A stretch of DNA of 64,000 bases, taken from Paenibacillus ferrarius. Lineage in GTDB: Bacteria > Bacillota > Bacilli > Paenibacillales > NBRC-103111. The position numbers and the translations under genes are program-made. The stretch spans positions 1-64,000 of the forward strand of contig NZ_MBTG01000008.1 of assembly GCF_002027705.1 (NCBI RefSeq). The letters run 5' to 3'. Positions 1 through 8,766 of this stretch are shown piece by piece. The notes beneath the pieces were generated by a model. The model was not told the origin of the DNA. It saw only the letters and a list, made by a program, of their open reading frames with translations, and did not search any database. How positions within the stretch are numbered: position 1 is the stretch's first letter; each line of letters starts with the position of its first letter.

Positions 1-1245
1 TGGCCGCCGTCTAGTGACCTGAAGCGTGAACCTAAGAATCACCGGAAGTCCGGCGGAAAAAAGGGAGGACCTGTCGGCCATAAAGGGCATACCCTTTCTT
101 GCATAGACGATCCCACTACAACCATTATTCATCCGGTTTTAGTCTGTGAGAACTGTGCGGTCTCACTTGAGGACGTCGCATGTCTAGGGTATGAGCGTCG
201 ACAGGTTTTTGACATCCCTGTTCCTGTCATGGAGGTGACGGAGCACCGAGCCGAGAAGAAAAAGTGCCCATGTTGCCACACCTTGCAGAAAGGCATCTTC
301 CCTAAAGGCGTCCATGCACGTGCCCAATACGGTGAGCGGTTCACTGCTGTAGCCGCTTATTTGCATACGCACCAAATGCTCCCGCTTGCTCGCACAACCG
401 ATCTTCTTCATGTGTTGACGGGGTGTCGGCCAAGTCAGGCAACACTTCTTTCAAGTATCCGTAAAATGGCTGAAAGCTTACTTCCCTACGAAGAGGTCAT
501 TCGTCATAATCTCCTTGCCAGTCCCGTAATCCATGCCGATGAAACGGGCGTGCATGTAGACAAAGAGGGACACTGGGTTCATGTGAACAGTACGAAGAAC
601 TGGACCTTGCTTGGTGTCCATTCTAGCCGCGGAACCGCGGGGATGAAGTCGCTAAACGTACTGCCTTCCTATACGGGTACAGTGATCCACGACTTTTATG
701 GGCCGTATTTTAAACAGGATAAAGACTTTACCTTCAAACATGCCTTATGCAATGCCCATTTATCTCGGGAGTGCAAAGGGATTGAGGAATATGACGGGCA
801 TCGATGGGCCAGCGCTATGCTCACACTGCTGCATACAAGCTGGTCCATCACCCGCAAGACCAGAAAATTAGGTAGGCCACTTACCGAAACAGCCATCGGC
901 AACTACGAACGACGGTATGAGATGATTCTAGAGATGGGAAAGGTCGAGCTCGAAAAGGAGCCCCTGCTCCAATCAGGGCGCAGGGGAAAACCGCGTAAGA
1001 GTAAGGCCGCAAATCTTTGGGCACGATTCCGTGACCACAAGGAAAGTATCTTGGGGTATCTTCGAGATGCCAATATTCCCTTTGATAATAACCAAGCCGA
1101 ACGTGATCTTCGCATGATTGCCGTTAAGCGGAAAATATCCGGCTGTTTTCGTTCGGAAACGACCCCGGGCTTCTTTGCGACCATCCGAAGCTTTATCTCC
1201 ACGTTGATTAAACAAAATCATCCTATTCTTACATCACTGAAATAG
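1..1245 (+). CDS. IS66-family transposase (TnpC type), 5'-truncated by window edge
   Basis: DDE transposase of an IS66-type element. The frame is open from base 1, so the true start lies outside the window; a methionine at 229 is internal. The open part begins with the PPSSD motif and a GGPVGHKGH stretch typical of the family, then a zinc-binding region (CENC, then CPCC). The catalytic domain shows a first Asp in IHADETGVH, a second in VIHDFYGPYF and the Glu in NNQAERDLR near the C-terminus. It ends at a normal stop with an intact C-terminal region. The tnpA/tnpB partners, if present, would lie upstream of base 1. Whether the element is complete cannot be judged here. Confidence 0.93.
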   Translation, partial: WPPSSDLKREPKNHRKSGGKKGGPVGHKGHTLSCIDDPTTTIIHPVLVCENCAVSLEDVACLGYERRQVFDIPVPVMEVTEHRAEKKKCPCCHTLQKGIFPKGVHARAQYGERFTAVAAYLHTHQMLPLARTTDLLHVLTGCRPSQATLLSSIRKMAESLLPYEEVIRHNLLASPVIHADETGVHVDKEGHWVHVNSTKNWTLLGVHSSRGTAGMKSLNVLPSYTGTVIHDFYGPYFKQDKDFTFKHALCNAHLSRECKGIEEYDGHRWASAMLTLLHTSWSITRKTRKLGRPLTETAIGNYERRYEMILEMGKVELEKEPLLQSGRRGKPRKSKAANLWARFRDHKESILGYLRDANIPFDNNQAERDLRMIAVKRKISGCFRSETTPGFFATIRSFISTLIKQNHPILTSLK

Positions 1246-1272
1246 GCTTACGCTGGTGATTTCAGCTTTTTT
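1237..1272 (+). terminator. Terminator at the transposase 3' end
   Basis: A 7-bp stem (CTGAAAT at 1237-1243 with ATTTCAG at 1259-1265) is followed by CTTTTTT. It overlaps the transposase stop codon. The loop holds GGCTTACGC, which might be part of an IS66-type end, but this is not certain. Confidence 0.5.
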
Positions 1273-1294
1273 ACTCGGAGTCCTGAGTAGTAAC

Positions 1295-1424
1295 CGATTA
1301 TGCAGGCTTTTCCTGTTATTTCTTCCTATAATCAGGAAATCGCTTCAAAAGCATGCAGAATTGCAGGAATTCTTCGTTTCTGACTGCTCCAACAAGAAAA
1401 AAGATGCATAATTGCAGGCTTTTA
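1295..1424. repeat. 130-bp direct repeat, copy 1
   Basis: Nearly identical to 1644-1773, at an offset of 349 bp. Both copies begin CGATTATGCAGGC and carry repeated TGCAGG/GCAGGC words. The segment between them (1425-1643) has more of the same words. No convincing gene is seen in 1246-1847; an open frame at 1353-1760 runs through the repeats and is probably fortuitous. It looks like a dispersed intergenic repeat family. Confidence 0.8.
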
Positions 1425-1643
1425 ACAATTACAGTCGCCCAAGTCGCTGAAACCTGCAACTTTCGGGAGGGACTTTGTAAGTCTATGCTTCCGTTTCATG
1501 ACCACGTCTTCGATAATATGAAAATCACCCTTGCATGGGGGGGGGCACGGCTTCCCAGAGCTAGGCGAGCCGCTCATGGGATGGAAAACCTGCAAAAATG
1601 CAGTTTTTTTCGACCGAATCGCATGAAAAAGCGGAAAAGCCTG

Positions 1644-1773
1644 CGATTATGCAGGCTTTTCCTGCTATTTCTTCCTATATTCCGGAAATCGCTTCAAAAG
1701 CATGCAGAATTGCAGGAATTCTTCGTTTCTGGCTACTCCAACAAGAAAAAGGATGCATAATAGCAGGCTTTTA
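1644..1773. repeat. 130-bp direct repeat, copy 2
   Basis: Second copy of the repeat at 1295-1424, with only scattered substitutions over its whole length and the same orientation. Confidence 0.8.
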
Positions 1774-1847
1774 AACAAAGGGAGCCGCTAAATTCGCGGA
1801 TACTTGCATCTTATGCGCTTGTATCGGTATAAGTATTAATCATAGCG

Positions 1848-1886
1848 AAGGAGTTAGGCAACCAAAGCTGCCTAACTCCTTTTTGT
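1848..1886 (+). terminator. Strong hairpin with T-tail
   Basis: A perfect 13-bp stem (1848-1860 with 1869-1881, arm AAGGAGTTAGGCA) and an 8-nt loop, followed by a T run. No gene on the plus strand lies directly upstream, so it may have terminated transcription of a gene now lost. Confidence 0.75.
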
Positions 1887-1897
1887 TCTTGTGTTTG

Positions 1898-2070
1898 TAC
1901 CTCTACCTCTACTTCTACTTCTACTTCTACTTCTACTTCTACTTCTACTTCTACCTCTACCTCTACTTCTACTTCTACTTCTACTTCTACTTCTACTTCT
2001 ACTTCTACTTCTACTTCTACTTCTACTTCTACTTCTACTTCTACTTCTACTTCTGCTTCTGCTTCTACTT
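1898..2070. repeat. Hexanucleotide microsatellite (TTCTAC)n, about 28 units
   Basis: About 173 bp of TTCTAC/CTCTAC units with few substitutions. Because the unit is 6 bp, every frame stays open across it: Ser-Arg dipeptides on the minus strand, Phe-Tyr or poly-Leu on the plus strand. The minus-strand Ser-Arg frame lies just downstream of the TnsA-like fragment but is not fused to it. Expansion and contraction by slippage are expected. Confidence 0.95.
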
Positions 2071-2097
2071 TGGCTTGTAGATGACATTGATCTTATG

Positions 2098-2451
2098 TCA
2101 GTCTTTGTCTTTAACCTTCTTTAACATTGCCCTTGACGAATGGATTTTGGATTTTGGATTTCGCGGATCGAGCTCTTGAGCATACTTAACTTCAACAAAG
2201 GTCTCTATTCCATCAAGATCCAATGTCCACATGTCAAAGATCGTTTCTACAATTCCTTCATCCATTTGCTGATGGTTTCGTAATGGCTGTTCACAAAAGG
2301 AAGTTATCAAGGGATTTGTTTCTACAAGGACCCAATGATCATACTCTAAATGGTTAAAAAGCCTGACATTTCTGTTCAGTTTCCTACTGAAAGAAACCCA
2401 ATAATTATTGCCATATCGGCTACTTCTCTTTATTGGTATAGGTGTATACAT
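2098..2451 (-). pseudogene. TnsA-like transposon endonuclease, N-terminal domain only
   Basis: The 117-residue product resembles the N-terminal catalytic domain of TnsA, the restriction-enzyme-like subunit that cuts the 5' ends of Tn7-type transposons. Visible motifs are the Glu in HLEYDHW, a QPLR motif, an Asp in IFDMWTLD and the EVK lysine motif, a plausible E-D-K active site. Family members are usually over 200 residues with a C-terminal domain that is missing here. After NPK the sequence runs into a 7-bp tandem duplication (GGATTTT at 2142-2148 and 2149-2155) and a short unrelated tail. No tnsB or tnsC is nearby. It is best read as a remnant of a Tn7-like element. Family assignment is from motif pattern only. 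Confidence 0.6.
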
Positions 2452-2734
2452 AATCGCACCATCTCAATCTATTAAAAAGGGAATATACTTAATTCATAAA
2501 CAAATTTCATCCTGATATCAATATGTTCGACAAAGGTTATCAGTAACCGCTATTTTCCTACAATTAAAATTAGTATTTTATAGTGTTTAAACCTATAAAT
2601 GGTAAACTTGATCTACATACATATTGTGGAATTAATGGTAATATAGAGTTTTCCGGTGATGTCTTAATAGATTTATATAATATGCTTTTTTAGGATTACG
2701 TCATGACAAAAATTACTGCAAAGGATGATTTACA

Positions 2735-3745
2735 ATGAAAAAGGTAAAAGTTACTGCACTATCAGTAGTACTGGGATGCGCACTGTTGGCTAATTCAGCG
2801 TCTGCTGCGAGTTCGAATTGGTATAATACAACTTCTCCATATGAAAAAGATAAATGGTGGAAGCCATATGCAGGCAATCTTACTGCGCTTAAAGATTCTA
2901 CTTACCCCATCGTTAGAGCAAACCTAAATTTTTATTGGAGCCAAACACAAAAAAACGAAATGATGCGCTATATTAGTTATTATCCAACCTTTGATGTCAG
3001 AGATTCATCAAAAGCTGGTTATAGTGGTTATTACATTTGGACAGATCTTCCAGACCCGAAATACGATTACGAAGACGATAATAGTGACAGTAAAAATGAT
3101 GAACTAGAAGTCGTTTCCAGAGATCAATGGAGTATTCAAGCAAATACTTTTTATAATGTTAATACTAGCTGGAATGTTATAAATACAAATGTTAATCCTG
3201 CTAATGTTGCTTATGCTAGCTATAGCATTGCACCTTTATTTCCAGGCGGTGATTATAATACTGGTTATGGTTCTGCTGAGTATCTAGGTGGCGCTTATTA
3301 CGGTGGATTATTTAGCCCAGCCGCTACTACTTCAGATCAAACCACTTCACAATCTGAAATAAATAATCAAACCATATCGACATCTAAAATAAATGAACAA
3401 TATAATGGAATTAAAACAAAGCAAGATTTAGAAAATTTTAAAACCGCTGCACACGAGAAACTAAAAAGCTTGAGTTTTAAAAAAAATAGTAATGATGCTC
3501 GTGCAAAGTATATCATTACTCTAAAAAAACCGATTGGAGCAGAAAGGCTCTCAAAATTTACTGAAAAAACTAATGTCCAAGAAGTTATTGGAAGGGGTTA
3601 TAAGGATGGGAAGATAATAACAATCGAAGATAAAATATCTGAAATCGCTAAGTATCTTGAAGACTCTGAGATATTTAGCGTGGAAATTCAAACAAGTGAC
3701 TCGGTTCCACAAGGTCTCTCTTGGAAATTAGAAAATGTAAAATAG
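2735..3745 (+). CDS. Secreted protein of unknown function (336 aa)
   Basis: Begins with a clear Sec signal peptide (MKKVK, hydrophobic core, SASAAS cleavage site around residue 25). The mature N-terminal half is rich in Tyr, Trp and Asn. A Thr/Ser/Asn-rich linker lies near residues 195-225, and a charged lysine-rich C-terminal domain follows. AAAGGATG precedes the ATG. I do not recognise the family. Base composition is much more AT-rich than the metabolic genes downstream, as is the next gene, suggesting acquisition. A terminator follows, then a small membrane protein. Confidence 0.8.
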   Translation: MKKVKVTALSVVLGCALLANSASAASSNWYNTTSPYEKDKWWKPYAGNLTALKDSTYPIVRANLNFYWSQTQKNEMMRYISYYPTFDVRDSSKAGYSGYYIWTDLPDPKYDYEDDNSDSKNDELEVVSRDQWSIQANTFYNVNTSWNVINTNVNPANVAYASYSIAPLFPGGDYNTGYGSAEYLGGAYYGGLFSPAATTSDQTTSQSEINNQTISTSKINEQYNGIKTKQDLENFKTAAHEKLKSLSFKKNSNDARAKYIITLKKPIGAERLSKFTEKTNVQEVIGRGYKDGKIITIEDKISEIAKYLEDSEIFSVEIQTSDSVPQGLSWKLENVK

Positions 3746-3763
3746 TTCATTGTATTTCGGAAA

Positions 3764-3796
3764 GATAAGGGTAGGCAAATGCCTATCCTTATCTTT
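3764..3796 (+). terminator. Rho-independent terminator
   Basis: Stem GATAAGGGTAGGC (3764-3776) pairs with GCCTATCCTTATC (3780-3792) with one wobble, followed by T-rich sequence. It lies between the secreted-protein gene and the small membrane-protein gene. Confidence 0.8.
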
Positions 3797-3825
3797 CTAT
3801 CATTTTTTTAAAACAGGAGGATTTC

Positions 3826-4272
3826 ATGGAGCGTATTAACTTATTGGCGAAGATTTCACTTGTTTATCTATCATTGTATTTTTTTGTTTTTATATTTGGC
3901 TTTTATTCTTATCTTTTGTTTTGGGGGCAACCAGATCATAATAAAGTTTCTTCGGGGCTCTATATTGGATTTTTAGTATCAATAGTTCCATTTGGATTAA
4001 TAGCATGGAAATTAAATAACAGGAAAAATGATTATGAAAATATATATAAGTTAGGTCTCTATCTTATATTGATCAATATTATCTTCGAAAAAGTGATTCC
4101 GCTAACATTTTCTTACTTTTGGGAACAAACTGATCAAATTGATAACTCTTATATATTTTTGTCTGAAATTTTCACTTACTTTATTTTTAAAGAATATTAT
4201 CTTCTCGGGAGCATTTCCGTTTCCATTCTTACATTTATTATTGGTTGTAAGATCTCTTCTACAAATAAATAA
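3826..4272 (+). CDS. Small integral membrane protein (148 aa)
   Basis: Four probable transmembrane helices at about residues 10-33, 43-62, 78-98 and 125-144, separated by short charged loops. CAGGAGG sits 7 nt before the ATG. No enzymatic motif is visible. The position directly after a secreted protein with the same AT-rich codon use suggests a functional pair, for example effector and self-protection, but this is inference from layout only. Confidence 0.75.
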   Translation: MERINLLAKISLVYLSLYFFVFIFGFYSYLLFWGQPDHNKVSSGLYIGFLVSIVPFGLIAWKLNNRKNDYENIYKLGLYLILINIIFEKVIPLTFSYFWEQTDQIDNSYIFLSEIFTYFIFKEYYLLGSISVSILTFIIGCKISSTNK

Positions 4273-4385
4273 ATCTCAAATACGAGAAACTAAGATTGTC
4301 AGTAGAAACAGGTCAGATGAGAGCGGACGGTGGGATTTAGACTCGCTAATGCTAGCGTATAAACGCTCAAAATGTTGGTGCTCCC

Positions 4386-4869
4386 TTAAGGCAAACAAAT
4401 TAAAAAGGCAATATTTGATTGAGAAACAGTGCACTTGAACCAAAAGAAAGTAAAGATATCAAAACAAAATCCAAAGTAAGTACCTATCAAATCAAGACGA
4501 ATATCCATAATAAAAACATTAAAAAAATTATCAATTATCAAGGCATTCTTTAAAAATCCACAAGGAGGGAAACGTAAGTCTTCTTCATTACGAGATATTC
4601 CACCACTATTTAAAATTTGGGTTAATTCTGAAAATGTTTTTGGTTGATGTTGGACTACTAATTTAGCCAATTCTGGATTACTTTTTAATTGGTGATATAT
4701 CAGGAATTATAGGTGTTACAGGAGTTTGATGATTAACTGGTTGTGGATAGAAACCTGATTGAAATTGTCCTGGCTGATTAACTGGTAGTGGTTTAGAACC
4801 ATAACCTGATTGAGGTATTCCTGAAGTTACAGGAGTTTGATGAATAACCGAAAAATTTCTATAATTCAT
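4386..4869 (-). pseudogene. Small Pro/Gln-rich protein gene split by a frameshift
   Basis: Reading from 4869 gives a 63-residue Pro-Gln-rich segment with repeated HQTPVT and QSG motifs that stops at 4678. A second frame continues with a coherent sequence (NPELAKLVVQHQPK and on) to 4386, ending in a hydrophobic tail. Removing one A from the A5 run at the junction (PIK-SNPEL) joins them into about 160 residues. This may be a true pseudogene, a slippage site or a sequencing error. Function unknown. Confidence 0.45.
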
Positions 4870-5335
4870 TTTTTGTCCTCATTCCTAATTGTTATTATAA
4901 GACTATAACCTTTTTATTTTACAATATATGTCAATACGTCTATATTAGTTCCAGAAATTCACATATTTCAATAGCCCATTTACGACTCAACGCCAAGTCA
5001 GTCGCGATTGCAGGCTTAGCGCATGACCTGCTTGTCAGTTATTGATTGTTCCTGATCTAATAAGTTCGAGCGTTGTAGTACTCTAATTGTGTAAGCGTCA
5101 AACAGCCCCCACCATGCTGTCATGTTGAGGGCTGTCATAAACTATAGCTATTGTTGTTTAAATATACTCGGCAAGCGAGCGGTAGCACCTTCGACCACGA
5201 AAGCAGCTTGTCTAGTGCTTCGAGGTTTCAGCATCGTTTCATGACTCGCAGCTTTTTACAGCTGTACGTAACAATCTGTGCGTCTTGCTTTGCAACTTTC
5301 GATTCAATAAGGACTTAAAGGCGGCTACAGCTCAA
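4870..5335. other. 466-bp region without a recognisable gene
   Basis: No coding frame is supported. The only clear structure is the hairpin at 5102-5135. Around 5160-5330 there are gene-like GC-richer words but all frames are interrupted, so an old IS or gene remnant is possible. Confidence 0.5.
5102..5135 (-). terminator. Hairpin downstream of the minus-strand operon
   Basis: A 15-bp stem with two mismatches (5102-5116 with 5121-5135) closes a 4-nt loop. Only a short T-tail follows on the minus strand. It lies 200 bp beyond the bicupin stop and is the first strong hairpin for that operon. Confidence 0.5.
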
Positions 5336-6157
5336 TCACCGAGCACCCGGATTCCTTACCTCAGACGATAATCCCGCAAATCGATAGAAACTCTCATCAA
5401 AAGGTACCGGTCCACCGGACGTTACAAAACGTTTCGCCCCTTCGCCTGTGTACAAATTGCGGGTACCATGGAAGATTCCCTGCGGCACGTAGATGAGATC
5501 GCCGGCTTCGAACGCTTTCCATTCTCCGTTCAAATAAACTTCGCCCGTTCCTTCGATGCCGATAAACAACTCGCTGGAGGACGGATGCTGGTGCACAGCG
5601 AAGCTTTGCCCGGGCTCTTGAATGCCGCAATGCAGCGATAGCTGCGCACTGCCCGTTCCTGGCCAGAAGAGGAAGTTCATATTCGCCGGGTTCGTGACAT
5701 TTTGCGAAGGATCGTTCCCTTTGTAAGCTTTCAGCTGCGTTTCTTCGTTATACAAATGATTAAACAAACGGGGATGAGATGCTCTCGCAGCGCCTACAGG
5801 CAGCGGACTCTGCCAAATATAGAGCGTTACTGTCTCTCCCTTGTCCGCATATACGGCATAATCAATGCCCGAAGGTGCGTACAGGGTAGAAGCTGCTGAC
5901 ACTTCTTGGGTTTCCGCTCCTACACGTGCGCTTCCTGAACCGCTATGAATAATCGCTACAATTTCTTGCGCCGTGCCTTTTTCGCAGCTTGCCCATGTAC
6001 CGCCGGGCAGCAGCCGAACTACTAAACCTGTAACGTGTACGGCACCTTGATCCTCTGTAACAGGTTTGGCGAGCTGATAGGTTCCGCGATCCTCCCAGAC
6101 TAGCTCCGAAACTTTGATAACCGCACCAGCTTGCAGCGGTTTAACGGCTGTTGTCAT
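5336..6157 (-). CDS. Bicupin-fold protein
   Basis: About 273 residues with two cupin barrels. The first (about residues 30-125) lacks a clear metal-binding His cluster. The second (about 160-250) has the HQHPSSSE motif, EGTGEVYLNGE and a later IFHGTRN histidine, a plausible metal site. I chose the ATG at 6157 because AGGAGG lies 7 nt upstream; an ATG at 6163 is too close. It is the last gene of the minus-strand operon, 90 bp after an allantoinase-like amidohydrolase. That pairing recalls ureidoglycine aminohydrolase (also a bicupin), but specific residues of that enzyme are not evident, so the reaction stays open. Confidence 0.75.
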   Translation of the reverse strand: MTTAVKPLQAGAVIKVSELVWEDRGTYQLAKPVTEDQGAVHVTGLVVRLLPGGTWASCEKGTAQEIVAIIHSGSGSARVGAETQEVSAASTLYAPSGIDYAVYADKGETVTLYIWQSPLPVGAARASHPRLFNHLYNEETQLKAYKGNDPSQNVTNPANMNFLFWPGTGSAQLSLHCGIQEPGQSFAVHQHPSSSELFIGIEGTGEVYLNGEWKAFEAGDLIYVPQGIFHGTRNLYTGEGAKRFVTSGGPVPFDESFYRFAGLSSEVRNPGAR

Positions 6158-6247
6158 GGCCATTCCTCCTCTATTTTTAATTGCTCAAGTTCAATCAACT
6201 ACGCTCGTATATCACTCATAATTTCACCTGTTCCAAGTTCAACGATC

Positions 6248-7654
6248 TCAGTGAAAAGGGCTTCCCGACACTTGTTCAAAGGTTGCGAACGGGGCTGGCG
6301 CATAACTCAGTGAACGGCCATCGAATTTACCGAATTTCCCTCGATCAAACACGATTTGACCTCTTCGAATGGTGACCAGCGGAACACCCGTTAAAGGCAA
6401 TCCCTCGTAAGGCGACCATCCGCAAAACGAGTGCAAATCCTTAGCCTCAACCTCCCAGACTTGTTCATCGTCCACAATGACAATGTCTGCATCCAGTCCA
6501 GGGCGTAAACTTCCCTTCGTATGATTCAAACGGAAGCGATTGGCCGGACCATCTGCCAGCAGGCTTACCACCTTGCTGAGCTGCTCATCCCGACTCAGCT
6601 CAGGAAGATGGCGCCCAAGTCCAGTCAGCAGCACGGGCAGCAGCTCTTGCACGCCCGGCAGCCCTGGCGGAGCTTCGCCGAAGTCCGCTGCTTTTTCTTT
6701 CAGTGAATGCGGTGCATGATCGCTCCCAACGGAAGTCAGCGCGCCGCTTCTGACAGCATCCCACAGCCTTGCCCGATCCCGTTTTCCACGAATGGCGGGA
6801 CTGAGCTTGGTTTTAGTCCCTAAAGCCGCAGCGCTTTCCAAATCAAACCACAATTGGTGCGCCGTCGTCTCGAAGGTCACAGGATAACCGGCACGGGCAG
6901 CCGTTTCCAGAAGATCCACTTCTTCCTCCGAAGAAACATGGAGGACATGGATCGAGGTACCATACTTGCGTACGAGGCGAAGTACCCGGGACACGGCTGC
7001 AATCGCGCCGCTTCGCGGGGCTATCAGCTCATAGGAAGCCAGATCGTTTGGTGTTCGGTGCACCCGGCGATACAGATGAAGGACAGCATCATCTTCCGCA
7101 TGCAGCGTCAATGGGATTTGACGCTGCGCTGCGAGCCGGAAGATGGTTTCAAGATCCGCATCAAGATCAATCACATTCCGGGCTGTGCGATGGCCGGTTA
7201 GAAACAATTTGATGCTTGCCGCATGTTCCTGCTGAAGCCCATCCAAAGGATGTAATTTGCCAGGCACAACGCCGATGTGAAAACCGTAGTCAACCAATGA
7301 GTGGCCTTGGATAAGCTTGTCTTTTTGCCGGATTCGTTCAATGGTGTCCGTATAGGGATCTGTGTTGGGCATATCCAGCACCGTCGTAATGCCTCCGGCG
7401 ACCGCGGCCTTGCTTGCGGATTCCCAGTTCTCTTTGTGCTCATACCCGGGGGTACGGAAATGCACATGAGAGTCGATGAGACCTGGGAGGACATATTTGC
7501 CGCCTGCATCCAATTCCTGCTTGCCTTGAGGGCGCTCCGAGGCTGCGAAAACAAGTGCTATTTTCCCATCCTGAACGGCAATTCCTCCGTCTCTGACAGC
7601 ATCCTTGTACACAAGACGACCATTATAAATGACGAGATCGTATAAATCGCTCAT
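6248..7654 (-). CDS. Allantoinase/dihydroorotase-type cyclic amidohydrolase
   Basis: A 468-residue metal-dependent amidohydrolase expected to open a cyclic amide or ureide ring. Metal ligands of the family are visible: H63 and H65 in DSHVHFRTPG, the likely carboxylated lysine K149 in ASIKLF, H185 in LHAED, H239 in HVLHVSSEE and D312 in GSDHAPH. Length and motif order fit AllB/dihydroorotase-like enzymes. It is unlikely to be the pyrimidine-pathway enzyme because no pyr genes are near. The start at 7654 (MSDLYDL) overlaps the upstream stop by 4 bp, which implies translational coupling and rules out the longer frame. Confidence 0.85.
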   Translation of the reverse strand: MSDLYDLVIYNGRLVYKDAVRDGGIAVQDGKIALVFAASERPQGKQELDAGGKYVLPGLIDSHVHFRTPGYEHKENWESASKAAVAGGITTVLDMPNTDPYTDTIERIRQKDKLIQGHSLVDYGFHIGVVPGKLHPLDGLQQEHAASIKLFLTGHRTARNVIDLDADLETIFRLAAQRQIPLTLHAEDDAVLHLYRRVHRTPNDLASYELIAPRSGAIAAVSRVLRLVRKYGTSIHVLHVSSEEEVDLLETAARAGYPVTFETTAHQLWFDLESAAALGTKTKLSPAIRGKRDRARLWDAVRSGALTSVGSDHAPHSLKEKAADFGEAPPGLPGVQELLPVLLTGLGRHLPELSRDEQLSKVVSLLADGPANRFRLNHTKGSLRPGLDADIVIVDDEQVWEVEAKDLHSFCGWSPYEGLPLTGVPLVTIRRGQIVFDRGKFGKFDGRSLSYAPAPFATFEQVSGSPFH

Positions 7655-8766
7655 GATACCAGCTCTTTTCCGATAATTTCCTTCGCTAGCCGGTTCACAG
7701 GCCCCATCAGCGAAACGGCGCGCGCATCGCGCAGCAGTCTTTCCAACTTGCGTCCACGTACATAACTCGATCCACCGATAATTTGCTGAGCTTCCCGGCA
7801 TATTTTCTCACTGGCCTCGGAGGCGAAAATTTTGGATTGATAGGCAATTTTGGCCAAATGCTCGCCGCCTTCCTTGGACGCAACTTTATCAACCAGAGCT
7901 CTTACTGCTTCCAGCGATAAATGCAGCTCAGAAAGAGCAGACTGCAGCAGCGGACTGTTCTTCAATCCTTTGCTGCGAACATGCTCCAAAGCCAGCTCAT
8001 ACGCGGCTTGGCTAATACCGAGGGAAACCGCGCCAAGCGTCAACCCGCAGCTGCGAATGCCATTAATTACTGTAGGTGCGCCGCCAAGGGAGCCTATAAA
8101 CTGCTCGGATGAGACAAGACATTTATTCAAATGGATAAATCCGGTCGATGATCCGCGCATGCCTGCCAAATTCGTATCCGCATCCGCGGTAATCCCTTGT
8201 GTTGTCTCAATAAGGAAAAAGGTCTGGCTAGAATTGCCATACGTGGATTGTTCATCATTCGTCCCTGTTTGCACGAGCACCAAATATAAATCCGCTAAGC
8301 CCGCACCTGTCGTGAATGACTTGGTTCCTTCGATCAACCATTGCCCGTCATCCAATTGTACGGCTTTGGTTGAAAGGTTTTGCTTATTCGCTCCTGCCCC
8401 TGTCTCCGACCAAGCAGACGCAGCAAGCCATCTGCCATCGGCTAATTTAGGCAAATATTGCTGACGTTGTGCGGCGCTGCCCCATTCAAGAATCCGCGAA
8501 ACGACGGATAAATGCTGAAAAGCAATGATAGCAATCGACGGATCGACACCGGCAATCGCTTCTATGAAGCGACTGGCGAATAAAGCATTTTGGCCTAAGC
8601 CGCCATATTCGCTAGGAACAAGGCTCCCTAACAATCCCGATCGGCGCAGTGCGGCAAGCGCCTCTTTCTGCGGCGCCCCATACTCATCAGCCGCACTCGC
8701 ATATTGTTCCAATTGTTCAAGCAACGCAGCTAATTCTAGGCGAACACTTTGGACTGCAGCTCCCAT
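7651..8766 (-). CDS. Acyl-CoA dehydrogenase-family flavoenzyme
   Basis: A 371-residue protein with the fold order of acyl-CoA dehydrogenases: an N-terminal helical domain (LVPSEYGGLG), a middle beta domain with AWSETGAGAN and SFTTGAG, and a C-terminal helical domain with QIIGGSSYVRG. These conserved elements imply FAD binding. Some members oxidise CoA esters; others (DszC/SfnB type) are flavin-dependent monooxygenases fed by an FMN reductase. An FMN reductase gene lies in this same island, so a monooxygenase role is possible but not shown. It overlaps the upstream gene by 31 bp and the downstream gene by 4 bp. Confidence 0.85.
   Translation of the reverse strand: MGAAVQSVRLELAALLEQLEQYASAADEYGAPQKEALAALRRSGLLGSLVPSEYGGLGQNALFASRFIEAIAGVDPSIAIIAFQHLSVVSRILEWGSAAQRQQYLPKLADGRWLAASAWSETGAGANKQNLSTKAVQLDDGQWLIEGTKSFTTGAGLADLYLVLVQTGTNDEQSTYGNSSQTFFLIETTQGITADADTNLAGMRGSSTGFIHLNKCLVSSEQFIGSLGGAPTVINGIRSCGLTLGAVSLGISQAAYELALEHVRSKGLKNSPLLQSALSELHLSLEAVRALVDKVASKEGGEHLAKIAYQSKIFASEASEKICREAQQIIGGSSYVRGRKLERLLRDARAVSLMGPVNRLAKEIIGKELVS

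Noticed and set aside
1353..1760. 135-codon plus-strand open frame
   Set aside because: It runs through two repeat copies, has Met/Cys/Asn-rich nonsense-like composition and no ribosome site; likely fortuitous.
1872..2087. Ser-Arg repeat protein on the minus strand (SR-domain-like)
   Set aside because: The frame is produced entirely by the hexanucleotide repeat; all frames stay open there and no ribosome site or other domain is present.
4139..4438. 99-codon plus-strand frame overlapping the four-helix membrane-protein gene
   Set aside because: Mostly out-of-frame overlap with a well-supported gene and no ribosome site; only the tail lies in free sequence.
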